NCBI GenBank assembly: GCA_002256985.1
Contig: NCGO01000012.1
Coordinates: forward strand, 16,254 to 80,253
Source: Novosphingobium sp. 28-62-57
GTDB taxonomy: Bacteria; Pseudomonadota; Alphaproteobacteria; Sphingomonadales; Sphingomonadaceae
Direction: 5' to 3'
DNA: 64,000 nt
Shown: positions 1 through 9,924 of the stretch, one piece after another
How the letters are laid out: each line of letters opens with the position of its first letter
How positions within the stretch are numbered: the first letter of the stretch is position 1
Program-made: the position numbers and the translations under genes
Notes under the pieces: generated by a model
What the model was told of the DNA's origin: nothing
The model's database searches: none
What the model saw: the letters and a program-made list of their open reading frames with translations, nothing else

Positions 1-313
1 CGACGACCCGGCGTCCGCCCATTTGCGCAAAGCCGCCGATGATCGCCTGATCGTTGCCAAAGGTGCGGTCTCCACCCAAGGGCATGAAGTGATCGAACAG
101 GCCTTCGACATAGTGCGCAAAGTGCGGGCGCGCCGGGTGCCGCGCCACCTGCGTGCGCTGCCACGGGGTGAGACGGGCGTAGATATCGCCAAGCTGGCGA
201 TGCGCCCGCTCATCCAGCATGGCCGCCTCGGCTTCGCTCCCGCCGGATTCACGCAGGGTGGCCGCGCTGCGGGTCAGCGCCTCTATCGGCTTTTCGAACG
301 AGAGGTATTCCAT
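1..313 (-). CDS. accA: Acetyl-CoA carboxylase carboxyltransferase subunit alpha, N-terminal part
   Basis: The first 104 residues are present and the gene runs off the window edge. AccA pairs with AccD to transfer the carboxyl group from biotin to acetyl-CoA, giving malonyl-CoA. The start MEYLSFEKPI, the stretch LTPWQRTQVARHPARPH and the later GGDRTFGNDQAIIGG match the AccA N-terminus. It lies 13 nt downstream of mcr on the same strand, so it is probably the third gene of a pcs-mcr-accA operon. That makes sense because its product, malonyl-CoA, is the substrate of Mcr. Whether this is the only accA of the genome or a pathway-dedicated copy cannot be seen here. Confidence 0.9.
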   Translation of the reverse strand, partial: MEYLSFEKPIEALTRSAATLRESGGSEAEAAMLDERAHRQLGDIYARLTPWQRTQVARHPARPHFAHYVEGLFDHFMPLGGDRTFGNDQAIIGGFAQMGGRRVV

Positions 314-326
314 CAGGTGCCCATCT

Positions 327-3300
327 CTACACTGTCATCGACATGCCGCGATAGATGCGCGCGCGATAGCGGGAATCTTCGGCATCAGGCAGCGGCGTGC
401 CGACCAGCAGGACCGCGCGGGCAAAGCGCTTCACCTCTTCCAGATGCTCGTCCAGGTCGCGCGGTTCTTCGGACCGGACGCGGCGGGTGAGGTTGATCTG
501 GTTGACCGGGGCACCGTGGACCAGCCGCTCGTTCTCTACCGCCAAGGTGGCGGTGAAGGCGTGGAGCGTGGTCTTGATGAAGTTGGCCAGCGCAAAGGCC
601 GGGCTCTTGTCGCCCATCGGCACATCGGGGGTGACCAGCACCAGCTGGCAATCGTCATAGAGCGAGGCCTTGCGCGATACGCGGAAGTGCGTGGTGAGAT
701 TATCGGCGACCAGTTGGCGGAACTCTTCAGGGCTCAGCAGGGCATCGGTGGCAAAGAGCTTGGTCGGCAGCGCCTGCAGCGGGGTGGAGACGATGGTCGT
801 GGGGTGGCCCCATTGCACCAGCGCGCTGTCCATTGCGGCTTCGACACCGCCATCGAGCAGCGCCATTTCCAGTGGTGCACCTTCAATGTCGGATAGCGCT
901 TCCTTCAGCGCGGCAAACCCGGCCTCGGTGCTGGTCATGAAGACGACGCGCGCCACGTGGCATTCGCTGATGAATTCGCGCGCGGTTTCGGCAAGGTAAT
1001 CGGTCAAGTGTTCGCCGATGATCCACACGGTGCGCCCGCGCATCTGATCGAGCCGCTCCTGCTTGGGGCTGCCGAACAGTTCGCGCTCGGTGGTGGAGCG
1101 TTCAACGCTGAGGCCGCCTGAGGGCATGAAGGTTTCGCCGCTGACCGCGCGGTCGGCAAGGAAGAACACGGTGGCCTGCGCCACGTCGGTCTCGGTCGGC
1201 ATCTTGCCCAGCAACAGTTGCGAGAGCACGCCGGTGCCCACTTTCGCAGCCTCGTTGGCAATCTTTTCGGCGGGGAGGAACGGCGCGTCTTCGGGCGGGG
1301 TCTTGAGCAGCCAGTTGCCGTTGTCTTCGGGCGTATTGGGCCGCGCTGCCCATTCGGGGGAATCGAGGAAATAGCCCGCGTTGCGCAAGCGGCAGACCAG
1401 CTTTGCCGCGATATCGGGCGTCATCAGATAGCGGTCCCAGGTGCACAGGCCATCACCCTCACGCGCGCAGGCCAAGGCCAATTCACGCAATTCGCGCGGG
1501 TTGTTGGTATCGTGCGACATGCGCACGGTATCGTTGCGCGACAGGCGGCTGAGTAGCGCCTCGACCCGTACGCCGCGCCGCAGCGATTTGACGGCGGCGG
1601 CGTGGACCGCGTTGAGGCGCTTGTTGGCCAGGATGAGTTTGCCGCGCCGTTCGAACAGGCCGGGCTTGCCGCCTGTGCCTGCCAGACGGTCGCCATCGAC
1701 GGGGCCGGGAGCGATAGCGTTGAATTGCACTTCGGGGCCCAGATAGCGGGACATCGATTCCACCATCGCGCGCTGGCCGGATTTGGACACGGCATAATCG
1801 GCGCGGTTGGGATAGGCGACGGCGAGGTTCTTTTGCCCGCCGAAATAGGACGAGACGTTGAGCACATAGCCCGATCCTTGGGCCTTCATCAGCGGCACGA
1901 CGTGGTGCATCAGCACGAAGTTGGAGATCAGGTTGGCATCGAGCGTGTAGTTCCACGCATCCACGCTCATGTCGACGACCATCTCTTCAGCGCCCGCCAC
2001 GCCTGCGTTGTTGATCAGGTAGTCGATCCGGCCGAAGGCCTTCATCGTGGCGTCAACGGCAGCCTTGAGGCTGTCGAGGTTGCTCACGTCCATGCCGGAC
2101 ATGGTCTGCACGCGGCGTTCGACCCCGGCAAAGCCGATGTCCTCCAGTTCGCTGACGATGCGCGCGCGCGCCACGGCCAGTTCGCTTTCGCGCCGGGCGA
2201 CCATCATCACTTTGGCCCCGGCAAGGGCCAGCAGCCGCGCGACCTGGCCGCCGATGCCTGCCGAACCGCCGGTGATCAGCGCGACTTTGCCCAGATGCAG
2301 GCCGGTGATGTTCTCGCTGAACCCCGCCATCGCCTTGCGTGCACCGGTCGCCTCGCCAATGTTGCGCGGCACATAGAGGGTGACTTCGCCGATCTTGCTT
2401 TCCTTGATCAGCACACGTGCAGCATGGCCTGCAGCAAAGCGGGTGTTTTCAGCTTCGGCATTGGTGAAGCGGACGATCTGGTTGCCCCATTCCACCTGTC
2501 CGCGCCGCCCGTGCGCCACATCAATCTCGGATTCATCGCGCCACACGCGCACCAGTTGTTCAATCGCGGCGCGCAGCACGTTGGCATAGACGTTGTCCTT
2601 GCCGTCGCTGGCGTTGGACATGAAGATGAAGCGCGGGGCCTGCAGCAGCGCGCCGTGCCGCTTCCAGTAGCGGCTGAGCGTGCGGGCCAATGCCATCGCG
2701 CCGACCAGTTCGACATCCATGAATGCTTCGATGTCTTCGTCGGTGGCATCGACCAGTTTTCCGGTGAATTCGCCCGGACCGTTGACCGGCAAGAAGATCG
2801 CACCGGTGATGGGCGCGTTGCTCTCGGTATAAGTCGCCAGCGCAGCTTCGATGGTGGCAGGTTCGCTGCGGTTGAAACGCACGATAGTGAGCGCATCGCC
2901 GATGGCTTCGGCCTTGGCTCGGGCTTGGGCGATGGCAACATCGGCTTGACGCGGCAGGCCGAGCAGCACCGATGCCCCGCAGGCGATCTGGATCTTGGCG
3001 ATTTCCAGCGCCTCTTCCCAGCCATCGCCCGCCGCGATCAGCACGGCAAGGCCCGCGCCGTCCATCGACCGCATGGTGGGGCGGGCGAGGTAGGTTGCAC
3101 GCTCTTCCTTGCGCACGGTCATGCCGTGGGTCACTTCGAAATCGTGGCCGTTGTAGGCGGCGGATTCATCGCTGCCGAGGAACACGCAGGTCTTGGCGAT
3201 GTCATCGGGTACGGGGAAGGTCTTGGCCTTAGGCGCACCGCTGGTGCTGCGTTCGAGCGACATCATGTCGAAGAAGGTATTGGCGGTGGTGCCCGCTTCA

Positions 3301-4040
3301 TCACCGCGCATCTTGTCCATTGTGGCAAATACGGTGCGGATACGCTCGCTCTCAATCGGGCCGGGGAAGACGAGATTGACGCGGATGCCCTTGGGGCCAA
3401 GTTCGAGCGACAATTCGCGCGACCACGCATTCATCGCCGCCTTGGGCACGACATAGGCTGCGCGGGCGAAATAGGGGGTGCGCGAGAAGATCGTCGAGAC
3501 GTTGATGATCGATCCGCCTTCGCCCATCACGCCAGCCGCGGTGCGGGCAAGGTTCCATGCCACGCCGAAGATGTTGCGCATGGCATCGGCGACGGTTTCG
3601 GTATCGGTCGAGCCCTTTTTCTGCAGCGCGGCGAGTTCATCGGCGCTGAAGGGAAGCTGCTCAATCGGCTGCTTGGGACCGGCAGAGCCAGCGTTGTTGA
3701 CGAGGATATCGATCTTGCCGAAACGCTTTGCCACATCGGCAATACCATCGCGCACCGATTGCGGATCGCCGCCATCGAGCACCACGGTGGCAAGGCGGCT
3801 GGCATCGACGCCGCTGGCTTCGCGCATGGCGGCAGCGGCAGCTTCGAGCCGTTCGGAGGTGCGCCCGGTCATCACCACGGTTGCGCCTTCGGCCAGATAG
3901 TGGCGCACGATATAGCCGCCGAGATTGCCTGCCGCACCGGTTACGAGCGCGATTTTGCCTGCCAGCCTGCCGGTGGCGGTGCTGATGGCCGAATCACCGG
4001 GCTTGGAATCGACAGTTGTGCTGGTCTTTGCCTTGGCCAT
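327..4040 (-). CDS. mcr: Malonyl-CoA reductase, bifunctional two-SDR-domain enzyme
   Basis: The 1237-residue protein resembles Chloroflexus malonyl-CoA reductase (about 1220 aa) over its whole length. That enzyme reduces malonyl-CoA to malonate semialdehyde in its C-terminal half and on to 3-hydroxypropionate in its N-terminal half, using NADPH. The N-terminal Rossmann motif TGAAGNLGG starts near residue 34 and its YxxxK pair is Y196/K200. The second SDR unit begins near residue 580 with TGGSAGIGG and has NVSSYFGG followed by Y749/K753. The C-terminus (RARIYRGMSMTV) also fits the family. The ATG at 4040 was chosen over an in-frame start at 4088 because GGGAGAG lies 5 nt before it. It sits between pcs and accA in the same direction. 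Confidence 0.95.
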   Translation of the reverse strand: MAKAKTSTTVDSKPGDSAISTATGRLAGKIALVTGAAGNLGGYIVRHYLAEGATVVMTGRTSERLEAAAAAMREASGVDASRLATVVLDGGDPQSVRDGIADVAKRFGKIDILVNNAGSAGPKQPIEQLPFSADELAALQKKGSTDTETVADAMRNIFGVAWNLARTAAGVMGEGGSIINVSTIFSRTPYFARAAYVVPKAAMNAWSRELSLELGPKGIRVNLVFPGPIESERIRTVFATMDKMRGDEAGTTANTFFDMMSLERSTSGAPKAKTFPVPDDIAKTCVFLGSDESAAYNGHDFEVTHGMTVRKEERATYLARPTMRSMDGAGLAVLIAAGDGWEEALEIAKIQIACGASVLLGLPRQADVAIAQARAKAEAIGDALTIVRFNRSEPATIEAALATYTESNAPITGAIFLPVNGPGEFTGKLVDATDEDIEAFMDVELVGAMALARTLSRYWKRHGALLQAPRFIFMSNASDGKDNVYANVLRAAIEQLVRVWRDESEIDVAHGRRGQVEWGNQIVRFTNAEAENTRFAAGHAARVLIKESKIGEVTLYVPRNIGEATGARKAMAGFSENITGLHLGKVALITGGSAGIGGQVARLLALAGAKVMMVARRESELAVARARIVSELEDIGFAGVERRVQTMSGMDVSNLDSLKAAVDATMKAFGRIDYLINNAGVAGAEEMVVDMSVDAWNYTLDANLISNFVLMHHVVPLMKAQGSGYVLNVSSYFGGQKNLAVAYPNRADYAVSKSGQRAMVESMSRYLGPEVQFNAIAPGPVDGDRLAGTGGKPGLFERRGKLILANKRLNAVHAAAVKSLRRGVRVEALLSRLSRNDTVRMSHDTNNPRELRELALACAREGDGLCTWDRYLMTPDIAAKLVCRLRNAGYFLDSPEWAARPNTPEDNGNWLLKTPPEDAPFLPAEKIANEAAKVGTGVLSQLLLGKMPTETDVAQATVFFLADRAVSGETFMPSGGLSVERSTTERELFGSPKQERLDQMRGRTVWIIGEHLTDYLAETAREFISECHVARVVFMTSTEAGFAALKEALSDIEGAPLEMALLDGGVEAAMDSALVQWGHPTTIVSTPLQALPTKLFATDALLSPEEFRQLVADNLTTHFRVSRKASLYDDCQLVLVTPDVPMGDKSPAFALANFIKTTLHAFTATLAVENERLVHGAPVNQINLTRRVRSEEPRDLDEHLEEVKRFARAVLLVGTPLPDAEDSRYRARIYRGMSMTV

Positions 4041-4165
4041 GTCACTCTCCCACACATGCGCTGCAAGCGATGTTGCGCGCTTTTTCAATATTATGCCTGG
4101 GGAGGACAGCTTTGTAGCAAAGTGAACAGACGCCCGATGTTTGAGCCGGGTCGATCAATTCTTTG

Positions 4166-4195
4166 ATGTTCGCCGTTTCCGGGCCATTTTGTCAA
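4166..4195 (-). promoter_or_regulatory. Possible internal promoter ahead of mcr
   Basis: A perfect -35 hexamer TTGACA (4195-4190 on the minus strand) lies just after the pcs stop codon. The best -10 at 18 nt spacing is GAACAT, which is weak. The 163-nt gap between pcs and mcr is otherwise without recognisable structure. It could give mcr-accA expression independent of pcs, or be chance. Confidence 0.3.
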
Positions 4196-4203
4196 GCATG
4201 CAC

Positions 4204-7200
4204 TTACGTGTCGGATTCCTGTGTCACCGCCCACGCTTCCAGCAGCGCATCGCGGCTGCGCAGGCCCATGGCGGGCAGGGCGTGGTTGACGACATAGGTC
4301 GAGCCGGAATGGCGGTTGTCCCACATCGCTTGATGCGCCTCTGGCAGGCCTTCCCACGGCACAACCTCAGGCTCGGTCACTTCGAGCAGGCCCGCTGCGA
4401 TCATGTCGTTCATGCGCGAAACTTCATAGGCATTGCACAAGTGCGTGCCTAGGATCGAGGCGGTCGGCATGAGGATCTTGCGCTGGCGGGTCCAGACTTG
4501 CGGCGCATAGAACGTAAAGCGCCCGCCGGTCAGGTCTTCGGAGAAGACGACGCGGCCGGTGAACGGCTTCACCAGCGAGGTCGAGACGCCGAGCGTGTCC
4601 TGCCCCATGCGTTCGAACACGAGATCGGGGCTGCCGCGCGGATTGTCGGGCGAGCGCAGGATTTTGCCGACGGCTGCGCCGAACGGCTTCATCACGCGGT
4701 CTTGATAGTCGCGCACCGCCGCCTTGAAGACTTCGATATCGGCCTTGGCATCGGGAAGGCGCGGCATGGTATCGGGCCAGAGGAAGTTATCGCCCTCGCG
4801 CCGCCGGATCGCTTCAAGGCTGACGATGCCCTCGATGGCGTCTTCGAGGCCCAGCGATTGTAGGAATTCGCGCTGGCCGTCGGTGGTGGTGGCGACCACG
4901 CTGCGCGCGTTGAAGCGGCGGGCGGCTTCGATGATTTCTAGGCCCATGTCGTCGAGCAGGTCGGTGGAGCCGGGGCCGTAGTAGATCAGCACCGCCTCGC
5001 CGCCGCGCAGCGCGGCGCGGCGCAGCATCTTTTCGGGGCTGGCCGCGCCGGACTTGCCCATGAAGCTGAAGTGATAGCCTGATGACGCGCCATAGAACGC
5101 CAAGGTGCCGTTTTCGGCGAGGAGCTGGAAGCTGCGCGGGAAGGCGGTCTCGCCCGCGTGGCTGACGACATAGTCGGCCAGCTTGCCGCCGTTGAGCGTC
5201 TTGTATTCTTCGATCAGCGGAGCGCCGGCGGCTTCCCAAGCGCGGGCCTCGGCGGCGTCTTCGGGAACCGTGGTGTAGAGATCGGCGAAGCGCGGGTCCT
5301 TGCGGTTGATCGCGCCGACGGCGCCTTGCTGGCCGGTGATGAACGCGGCGCGGTCCGGGCTGGAGACGAGGCCGGTGACTTGCAGGCCGGTGCGCACCGA
5401 GGAGCGCAGTGCGTCTAGCCCGGTGCCAGTGGCCGCGCCTTCGACGAACAGCGTGCGGCCCGGGGCAATCTGCAGCGTTGTGAACAGGCAGCGCGAGATC
5501 GTGCCGAGATTGAGCACGTAGCTGCCCGCCTGTTCCAGCGTCAGGTTCGGCGGCACCGCGTGCATCTGCGGGGCCTGCACGGTGAGGAACTGCGCGTGGC
5601 TGCCCGTCTCCGTCTCGTAGCCCTGGATCGAGAAGCCCGCGTACATCGGATCGTTGCCGACTTGCGGGGACAGCAGATCGTTGGTGCCCGAATAGACCGT
5701 GACGAGATCGCCGACCTTTACGCGGCCATTGGCGCGGGTCTCGCTGCCGAGCGCGGCGACGAGCGCGATGCCGCCCGAACCGGTGATCTGGACGTCCTCT
5801 TCATGGGCATCGAACGGCGAGACCGGAATGCCCGTCAGCCCCCAGATATCGTTGAAGTTGACCTCGCTGGTGAGCATGTAGAGCAGCGCTTCGTTGGGCG
5901 CAGGCTCGGGCACTTTGACGATCAACTCGCGTTCGTGCGTGGCGGGCTGGCCAAACCGGGGCGCACCCGTATCGGGATCGCGCGCGATGCCGAAGGCGTA
6001 CTGCCATTCCGGAATCGCGGTGACGCCGGGATAGAACGGCGCGCCGACCGGGAGCAGATCGCCGCTGGCCTCAAGGGCCGCTCCGCGCGTCTCATGCTCG
6101 CTGTCGATCCACAGACCGTCGCGCCGCACCGGAAGCGGCGGGCTGACTTTGTCCAAGAACTGGCGGATGCCGGTCTTGCCGCCTTCGGGATCGATGATCG
6201 CCTCGGCAAACAGCGCTGCCTCGCGCGCGAGGCCTGCAGCCATGCCCTGCGTCAGGCCCGTGCGCACCGCATCGAGCGCGCGTTCACCGGCCTTGCCGCG
6301 ACCGGCCCAATCTAGCTGGCGGAGAATGCGCTGGAGGAAATCGTCCTGCATCACGCTGTCGAGATCGACCGTGGCGGGCTGTTCCCAGCTCTGCGTGGCG
6401 GCCTCGCGCGCGGCGAAGGCTTTGCCCAGTGTACTGGCCTCGCCATGCTTCACCCACTCGCGCACCAGCGCGTGGGCCTCGGCGAGCGCATCGTGGCTGC
6501 CATCGGCAAGCGCATCGACGAGGCCGATATCGGCGGCAGCGGCGGCATCGATGCTGCGTCCGCCAAGGATCAGGTCGAGTGCATCGCGCAAGCCAGTTTC
6601 GCCGTGCCGGTCTGCCAGAAGGCGCGGCAGGCGCTGCGTGCCGCCGTAGCCGGGCAGCAGGCGCAGGCGGATTTCGGGCTGGCCGAAGCGCGCGGTGGGC
6701 TCCGCCACGCGGTAGTGGCAGGCGAGGGCGAATTCCATGCCGCCGCCGAGTGCCACGCCTTGCACCGCCGCGATGCATGGCTTGCCCATCGTTTCGATCT
6801 TGCGGAACGCGAGCTGCGCGTTGTTGGGCAGGACGAGCGCTTCTTCGTGGGAATGGATTTCCTCCAGCATCTGCCGGATATCCGCGCCCGCGACGAAGGA
6901 TGACGTGCCTTGCCCGGTGAACACCACCGCGACGACATCGTCCTTGCGCGCCAGATGCTCGACCACGATCACCAGTTCGTCGATCGCGCGTTCGTTCAGC
7001 GCGTTGACCGGGGCGTTGGTGACGGTGACGGTTGCGACGCGCTTGCCGGGGGCTCCAATGGAATCCAGCGCATTGTATTGAATGAGGAAATAGCGGTAGC
7101 GCTCGAACAGCGATTGCTCTTCGGAGAGGCGCTGCTGGCGCTGCCACGCGTCAATCGCGGTCTTTAGTTCGACAAGGCTTTCGGGGTTGCGCAAGGTAGT

Positions 7201-9702
7201 AACGTCACCCAGCTCGCCGCCCTCAACCAGCGCGCGGACCATGCGGCGCATGTATTTGCCCGAGCGGGTTTCGGGGAACTGGCTGACCTCGATAAAGTCT
7301 GCCGGAACCGCGACTGCGCCCTTTTCGGTGCGGACGAGATTGAACAGCCGCTGGCGGTCCTCCTCGGTGAGCTTGCGGCCAGCGACGGGCACCACGAAGG
7401 CGAGGGGGGTGAGCCCTTTTTCGCGGTGCGGCGCGCCGACGACGAGCACATTGCCGACCGGTGAATCCGGATCGAGCGTCTTGTCGCGCAGCACTGCGCC
7501 TTCGATTTCCTCGGTGCCCATGCGGTGGCCCGAGACGTTGATCACATCATCGCTGCGGCCATGGAACGAGAACGAGCCATCGTCATGCGCAATGGCGAAA
7601 TCGCCCTGCGTATAGGCCCATGCGCCCTGCCAGCGGCCCCAATAGCCGCTTTCCCAGCGCCCGGCATCGCCCGTCCAGCCGCCAACCACGCTGCCGTTTT
7701 CGACGCGGAAATTCTCGACATCGCCCCAGATCGTGCGCGCGAGATAGGGGTAGGGGGCGGCGATGACGACTTCGCCCTTTTCGCCCGGCTCGGCGCGGCG
7801 CCAGGTGACGCCTTCGCTGCCGGTGCGGGCAAACTGCGCGGTGCCGGGGGTGGCATCCTCGTCTTCCACCCAGACCTCGCCGACAATCCACGGCAGCGGG
7901 AAGGCGTGGGCATCGGCCTTCAAGGGGAAATCGGCGTTGCCGTAGAAATGGGTCCAGGCAATGCCGCCGTGCTCGGTCGCCCAGTAGCTGTTGATGTATT
8001 GCGGGGTCACGTGCTCCATGCCGAAGGCCTGCACGCTGGGGCTGGTCGGCTCGGCGCAGAATGTGGCGACGCGCAGGCTGCTCATGTCGTAGCGCTGAAC
8101 ATCCGCGAGGTTCGAGGGATCGGACATGATCGATTTCAGGAAGGTCACGCCTGCCTTGAAGATCGTGATCTTGTGCCGCTCGATCATCGAAGCGAAGCGG
8201 CCCGCGTGGGGGAATACGGGGGAGCCTTCGAACACGACCGTGGTGACGCGCGAGAGCAGTGCTGCGGAGATCTGATAGCTCTGCCCGGTGATCCAGCCCG
8301 GATCGGCCACGACAAAGATCGTGTCGCCCGGCCGCGCATCGAACGCGACCTGCATCGATTGCGCGATGCCTGCGGTATAGCCGCCGTGGACGTGAACAAT
8401 GCCCTTCGGCTTGCCGGTGGAGCCGGAGGTGTAGATGAAGAACAGCGGATAATCGGAATCGACCGGCAGCGGCTTTGATGAAGCCCAGATGGCGCGCACG
8501 AAATCGGCGTCCGGCAGCGCCAGCAGAGCTGCTTCGCTGGCCACATCGGCCTTGGCGAGGATCGTTTCCAGCGCCGCATCGGTGAGCTCGTGGCTCCAGC
8601 GGTCGCGCTCTTCGCGCCACACGATATCGGGCTGCGCGGTGTGGCGCACCACGATTACGGTATCGACGCGCGGCGGAAGGGTGACGAGGCTGGAGGCGAT
8701 GGCAAGGCGCACCCGCGCGGCATCACTGGATGCGATACGGCCCGCTTCGCCCAGTTTGATCAGCGCACGGCCCACGCCGCGCATCACATCGGAGCGTTCG
8801 ACGGTGACTTCACCCGCCAGCGTTTCGGCCACGGTTTCGTTGATTACGGCAGCATCGGCGGGATCAAGCCCCAAGTCGATTCCGGCCAATACGGTTAGCG
8901 CGGTGGAGACCGGCACATAGTTGTCGAGCGCGGGATCGGTGTAGGCGGTCTTGAACGCGGCGACTTGCGCGCTGCGGTAGCTACCATCTGACGTGACGAT
9001 CACGCGCGCGCCAGCGTCGGCAATGCGGTCTGACAGCGTCTTGTCGCTGAAGCCCCCGAACACCGCCGTGTAGACAATGCCAAGGCGCTTGGCCGCTTCG
9101 GACCAGAAAATCTGCGGCACGATGCTTGGCATGTTCAGCGCGATGCGATCACCTGCCTTGAGGCCAAGGCCTTCGAGCGCGACGGCGCACTTGGCGACTT
9201 CGAGCAGCATCCGCTTGCGCGAGACGGAGAAGGTATCGACCGGCGCGCCGCGCCCGCCGTCTGCCGCCATGTCCCAGCGGTCGCCCTCGAAGATCAGCGC
9301 GGCTTCATCGCCGTGGCCGGCCAGCACGTGGCGGTCGATCTCGTTGAATGCGGCATTGGTGCGTCCGCCGGTGAACCAGCGCCAGTGCGGCGGGTTGGAG
9401 GCGTCAAACGCAGTGGTCCACGGTGCGAAGTCTGCCGGGACATCGGCGGTAACGGGCGCGCCGGTTATGGCATCCCAGCCGGACCATGTGCCAGCACTAT
9501 CGCGGGTCAGCCATGCGCCTGCCGTGCCTTGGTCGGCGACGAACCAGTGTATGCGCTCTGCCGCGATGTTCGCGTGGAACGCTCCGGGGTTTTCAAGCAC
9601 GGCGGCCCGCATCGCTGCCCAATCGGCGCGCGTGCGAACGGGGTTTACGCTGGCGACAGGTGTTGCGCCACGTGCTGCTGTGGACAGGCCAGCTGCTGCC
9701 AT
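4204..9702 (-). CDS. pcs: Propionyl-CoA synthase, trifunctional
   Basis: At 1832 residues the protein matches the unusual size and domain order of propionyl-CoA synthase: acyl-CoA synthetase, enoyl-CoA hydratase, enoyl-CoA reductase. It converts 3-hydroxypropionate to 3-hydroxypropionyl-CoA, acrylyl-CoA and then propionyl-CoA, with ATP, CoA and NADPH. The synthetase part (to about residue 860) has YTSGSTGKPKG at Y424 and the adenylation lysine K816 in TRSGKYM. The crotonase part has GADIRQM and the oxyanion-loop region ALGGGMEFALACH near residue 985. The reductase part (about 1280-1832) is a medium-chain dehydrogenase with nucleotide-binding GAATGTG near 1420. AGGGAGGG before the ATG supports the start. 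From memory, a homologue from Erythrobacter sp. NAP1 has been structurally characterised as a closed reaction chamber. Confidence 0.96.
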   Translation of the reverse strand: MAAAGLSTAARGATPVASVNPVRTRADWAAMRAAVLENPGAFHANIAAERIHWFVADQGTAGAWLTRDSAGTWSGWDAITGAPVTADVPADFAPWTTAFDASNPPHWRWFTGGRTNAAFNEIDRHVLAGHGDEAALIFEGDRWDMAADGGRGAPVDTFSVSRKRMLLEVAKCAVALEGLGLKAGDRIALNMPSIVPQIFWSEAAKRLGIVYTAVFGGFSDKTLSDRIADAGARVIVTSDGSYRSAQVAAFKTAYTDPALDNYVPVSTALTVLAGIDLGLDPADAAVINETVAETLAGEVTVERSDVMRGVGRALIKLGEAGRIASSDAARVRLAIASSLVTLPPRVDTVIVVRHTAQPDIVWREERDRWSHELTDAALETILAKADVASEAALLALPDADFVRAIWASSKPLPVDSDYPLFFIYTSGSTGKPKGIVHVHGGYTAGIAQSMQVAFDARPGDTIFVVADPGWITGQSYQISAALLSRVTTVVFEGSPVFPHAGRFASMIERHKITIFKAGVTFLKSIMSDPSNLADVQRYDMSSLRVATFCAEPTSPSVQAFGMEHVTPQYINSYWATEHGGIAWTHFYGNADFPLKADAHAFPLPWIVGEVWVEDEDATPGTAQFARTGSEGVTWRRAEPGEKGEVVIAAPYPYLARTIWGDVENFRVENGSVVGGWTGDAGRWESGYWGRWQGAWAYTQGDFAIAHDDGSFSFHGRSDDVINVSGHRMGTEEIEGAVLRDKTLDPDSPVGNVLVVGAPHREKGLTPLAFVVPVAGRKLTEEDRQRLFNLVRTEKGAVAVPADFIEVSQFPETRSGKYMRRMVRALVEGGELGDVTTLRNPESLVELKTAIDAWQRQQRLSEEQSLFERYRYFLIQYNALDSIGAPGKRVATVTVTNAPVNALNERAIDELVIVVEHLARKDDVVAVVFTGQGTSSFVAGADIRQMLEEIHSHEEALVLPNNAQLAFRKIETMGKPCIAAVQGVALGGGMEFALACHYRVAEPTARFGQPEIRLRLLPGYGGTQRLPRLLADRHGETGLRDALDLILGGRSIDAAAAADIGLVDALADGSHDALAEAHALVREWVKHGEASTLGKAFAAREAATQSWEQPATVDLDSVMQDDFLQRILRQLDWAGRGKAGERALDAVRTGLTQGMAAGLAREAALFAEAIIDPEGGKTGIRQFLDKVSPPLPVRRDGLWIDSEHETRGAALEASGDLLPVGAPFYPGVTAIPEWQYAFGIARDPDTGAPRFGQPATHERELIVKVPEPAPNEALLYMLTSEVNFNDIWGLTGIPVSPFDAHEEDVQITGSGGIALVAALGSETRANGRVKVGDLVTVYSGTNDLLSPQVGNDPMYAGFSIQGYETETGSHAQFLTVQAPQMHAVPPNLTLEQAGSYVLNLGTISRCLFTTLQIAPGRTLFVEGAATGTGLDALRSSVRTGLQVTGLVSSPDRAAFITGQQGAVGAINRKDPRFADLYTTVPEDAAEARAWEAAGAPLIEEYKTLNGGKLADYVVSHAGETAFPRSFQLLAENGTLAFYGASSGYHFSFMGKSGAASPEKMLRRAALRGGEAVLIYYGPGSTDLLDDMGLEIIEAARRFNARSVVATTTDGQREFLQSLGLEDAIEGIVSLEAIRRREGDNFLWPDTMPRLPDAKADIEVFKAAVRDYQDRVMKPFGAAVGKILRSPDNPRGSPDLVFERMGQDTLGVSTSLVKPFTGRVVFSEDLTGGRFTFYAPQVWTRQRKILMPTASILGTHLCNAYEVSRMNDMIAAGLLEVTEPEVVPWEGLPEAHQAMWDNRHSGSTYVVNHALPAMGLRSRDALLEAWAVTQESDT

Positions 9703-9864
9703 CGAATCGCCCTCCCTGTGTTTTTATTTCGGGGAGTGAGCCTGAACAATTCGGTCTTGGCAATACGCCCGTGGGACAAGCTTTCTGGCAATTCATGTTA
9801 GGAAGGCGCGGCTGTTGGGCCGGTTTTCCTTGTTTTCCTTTGTCTGCAACGTCTAGGACAGGCT

Positions 9865-9895
9865 TTGACGGGGACAGCCACGCAAACTCCATAAT
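9865..9895 (+). promoter_or_regulatory. Candidate promoter of the mrp operon
   Basis: TTGACG at 9865-9870 and CATAAT at 9890-9895 resemble a housekeeping promoter, with a long 19-nt spacer, 30 nt before mrpA. The 222-nt gap between pcs and mrpA must also hold the divergent pcs promoter, for which no convincing pair of hexamers was found. Confidence 0.4.
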
Positions 9896-9924
9896 TTAAA
9901 GCGCAGGAGCATCAGGGCCAGACA

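Noticed and set aside
1602-4166. An 854-codon open frame on the plus strand, antisense to mcr
   Set aside because: It lies wholly opposite a gene with clear two-domain enzyme motifs. Its own translation is rich in His/Gly/Ala with no family motif, which is usual for the antisense frame of high-GC genes.
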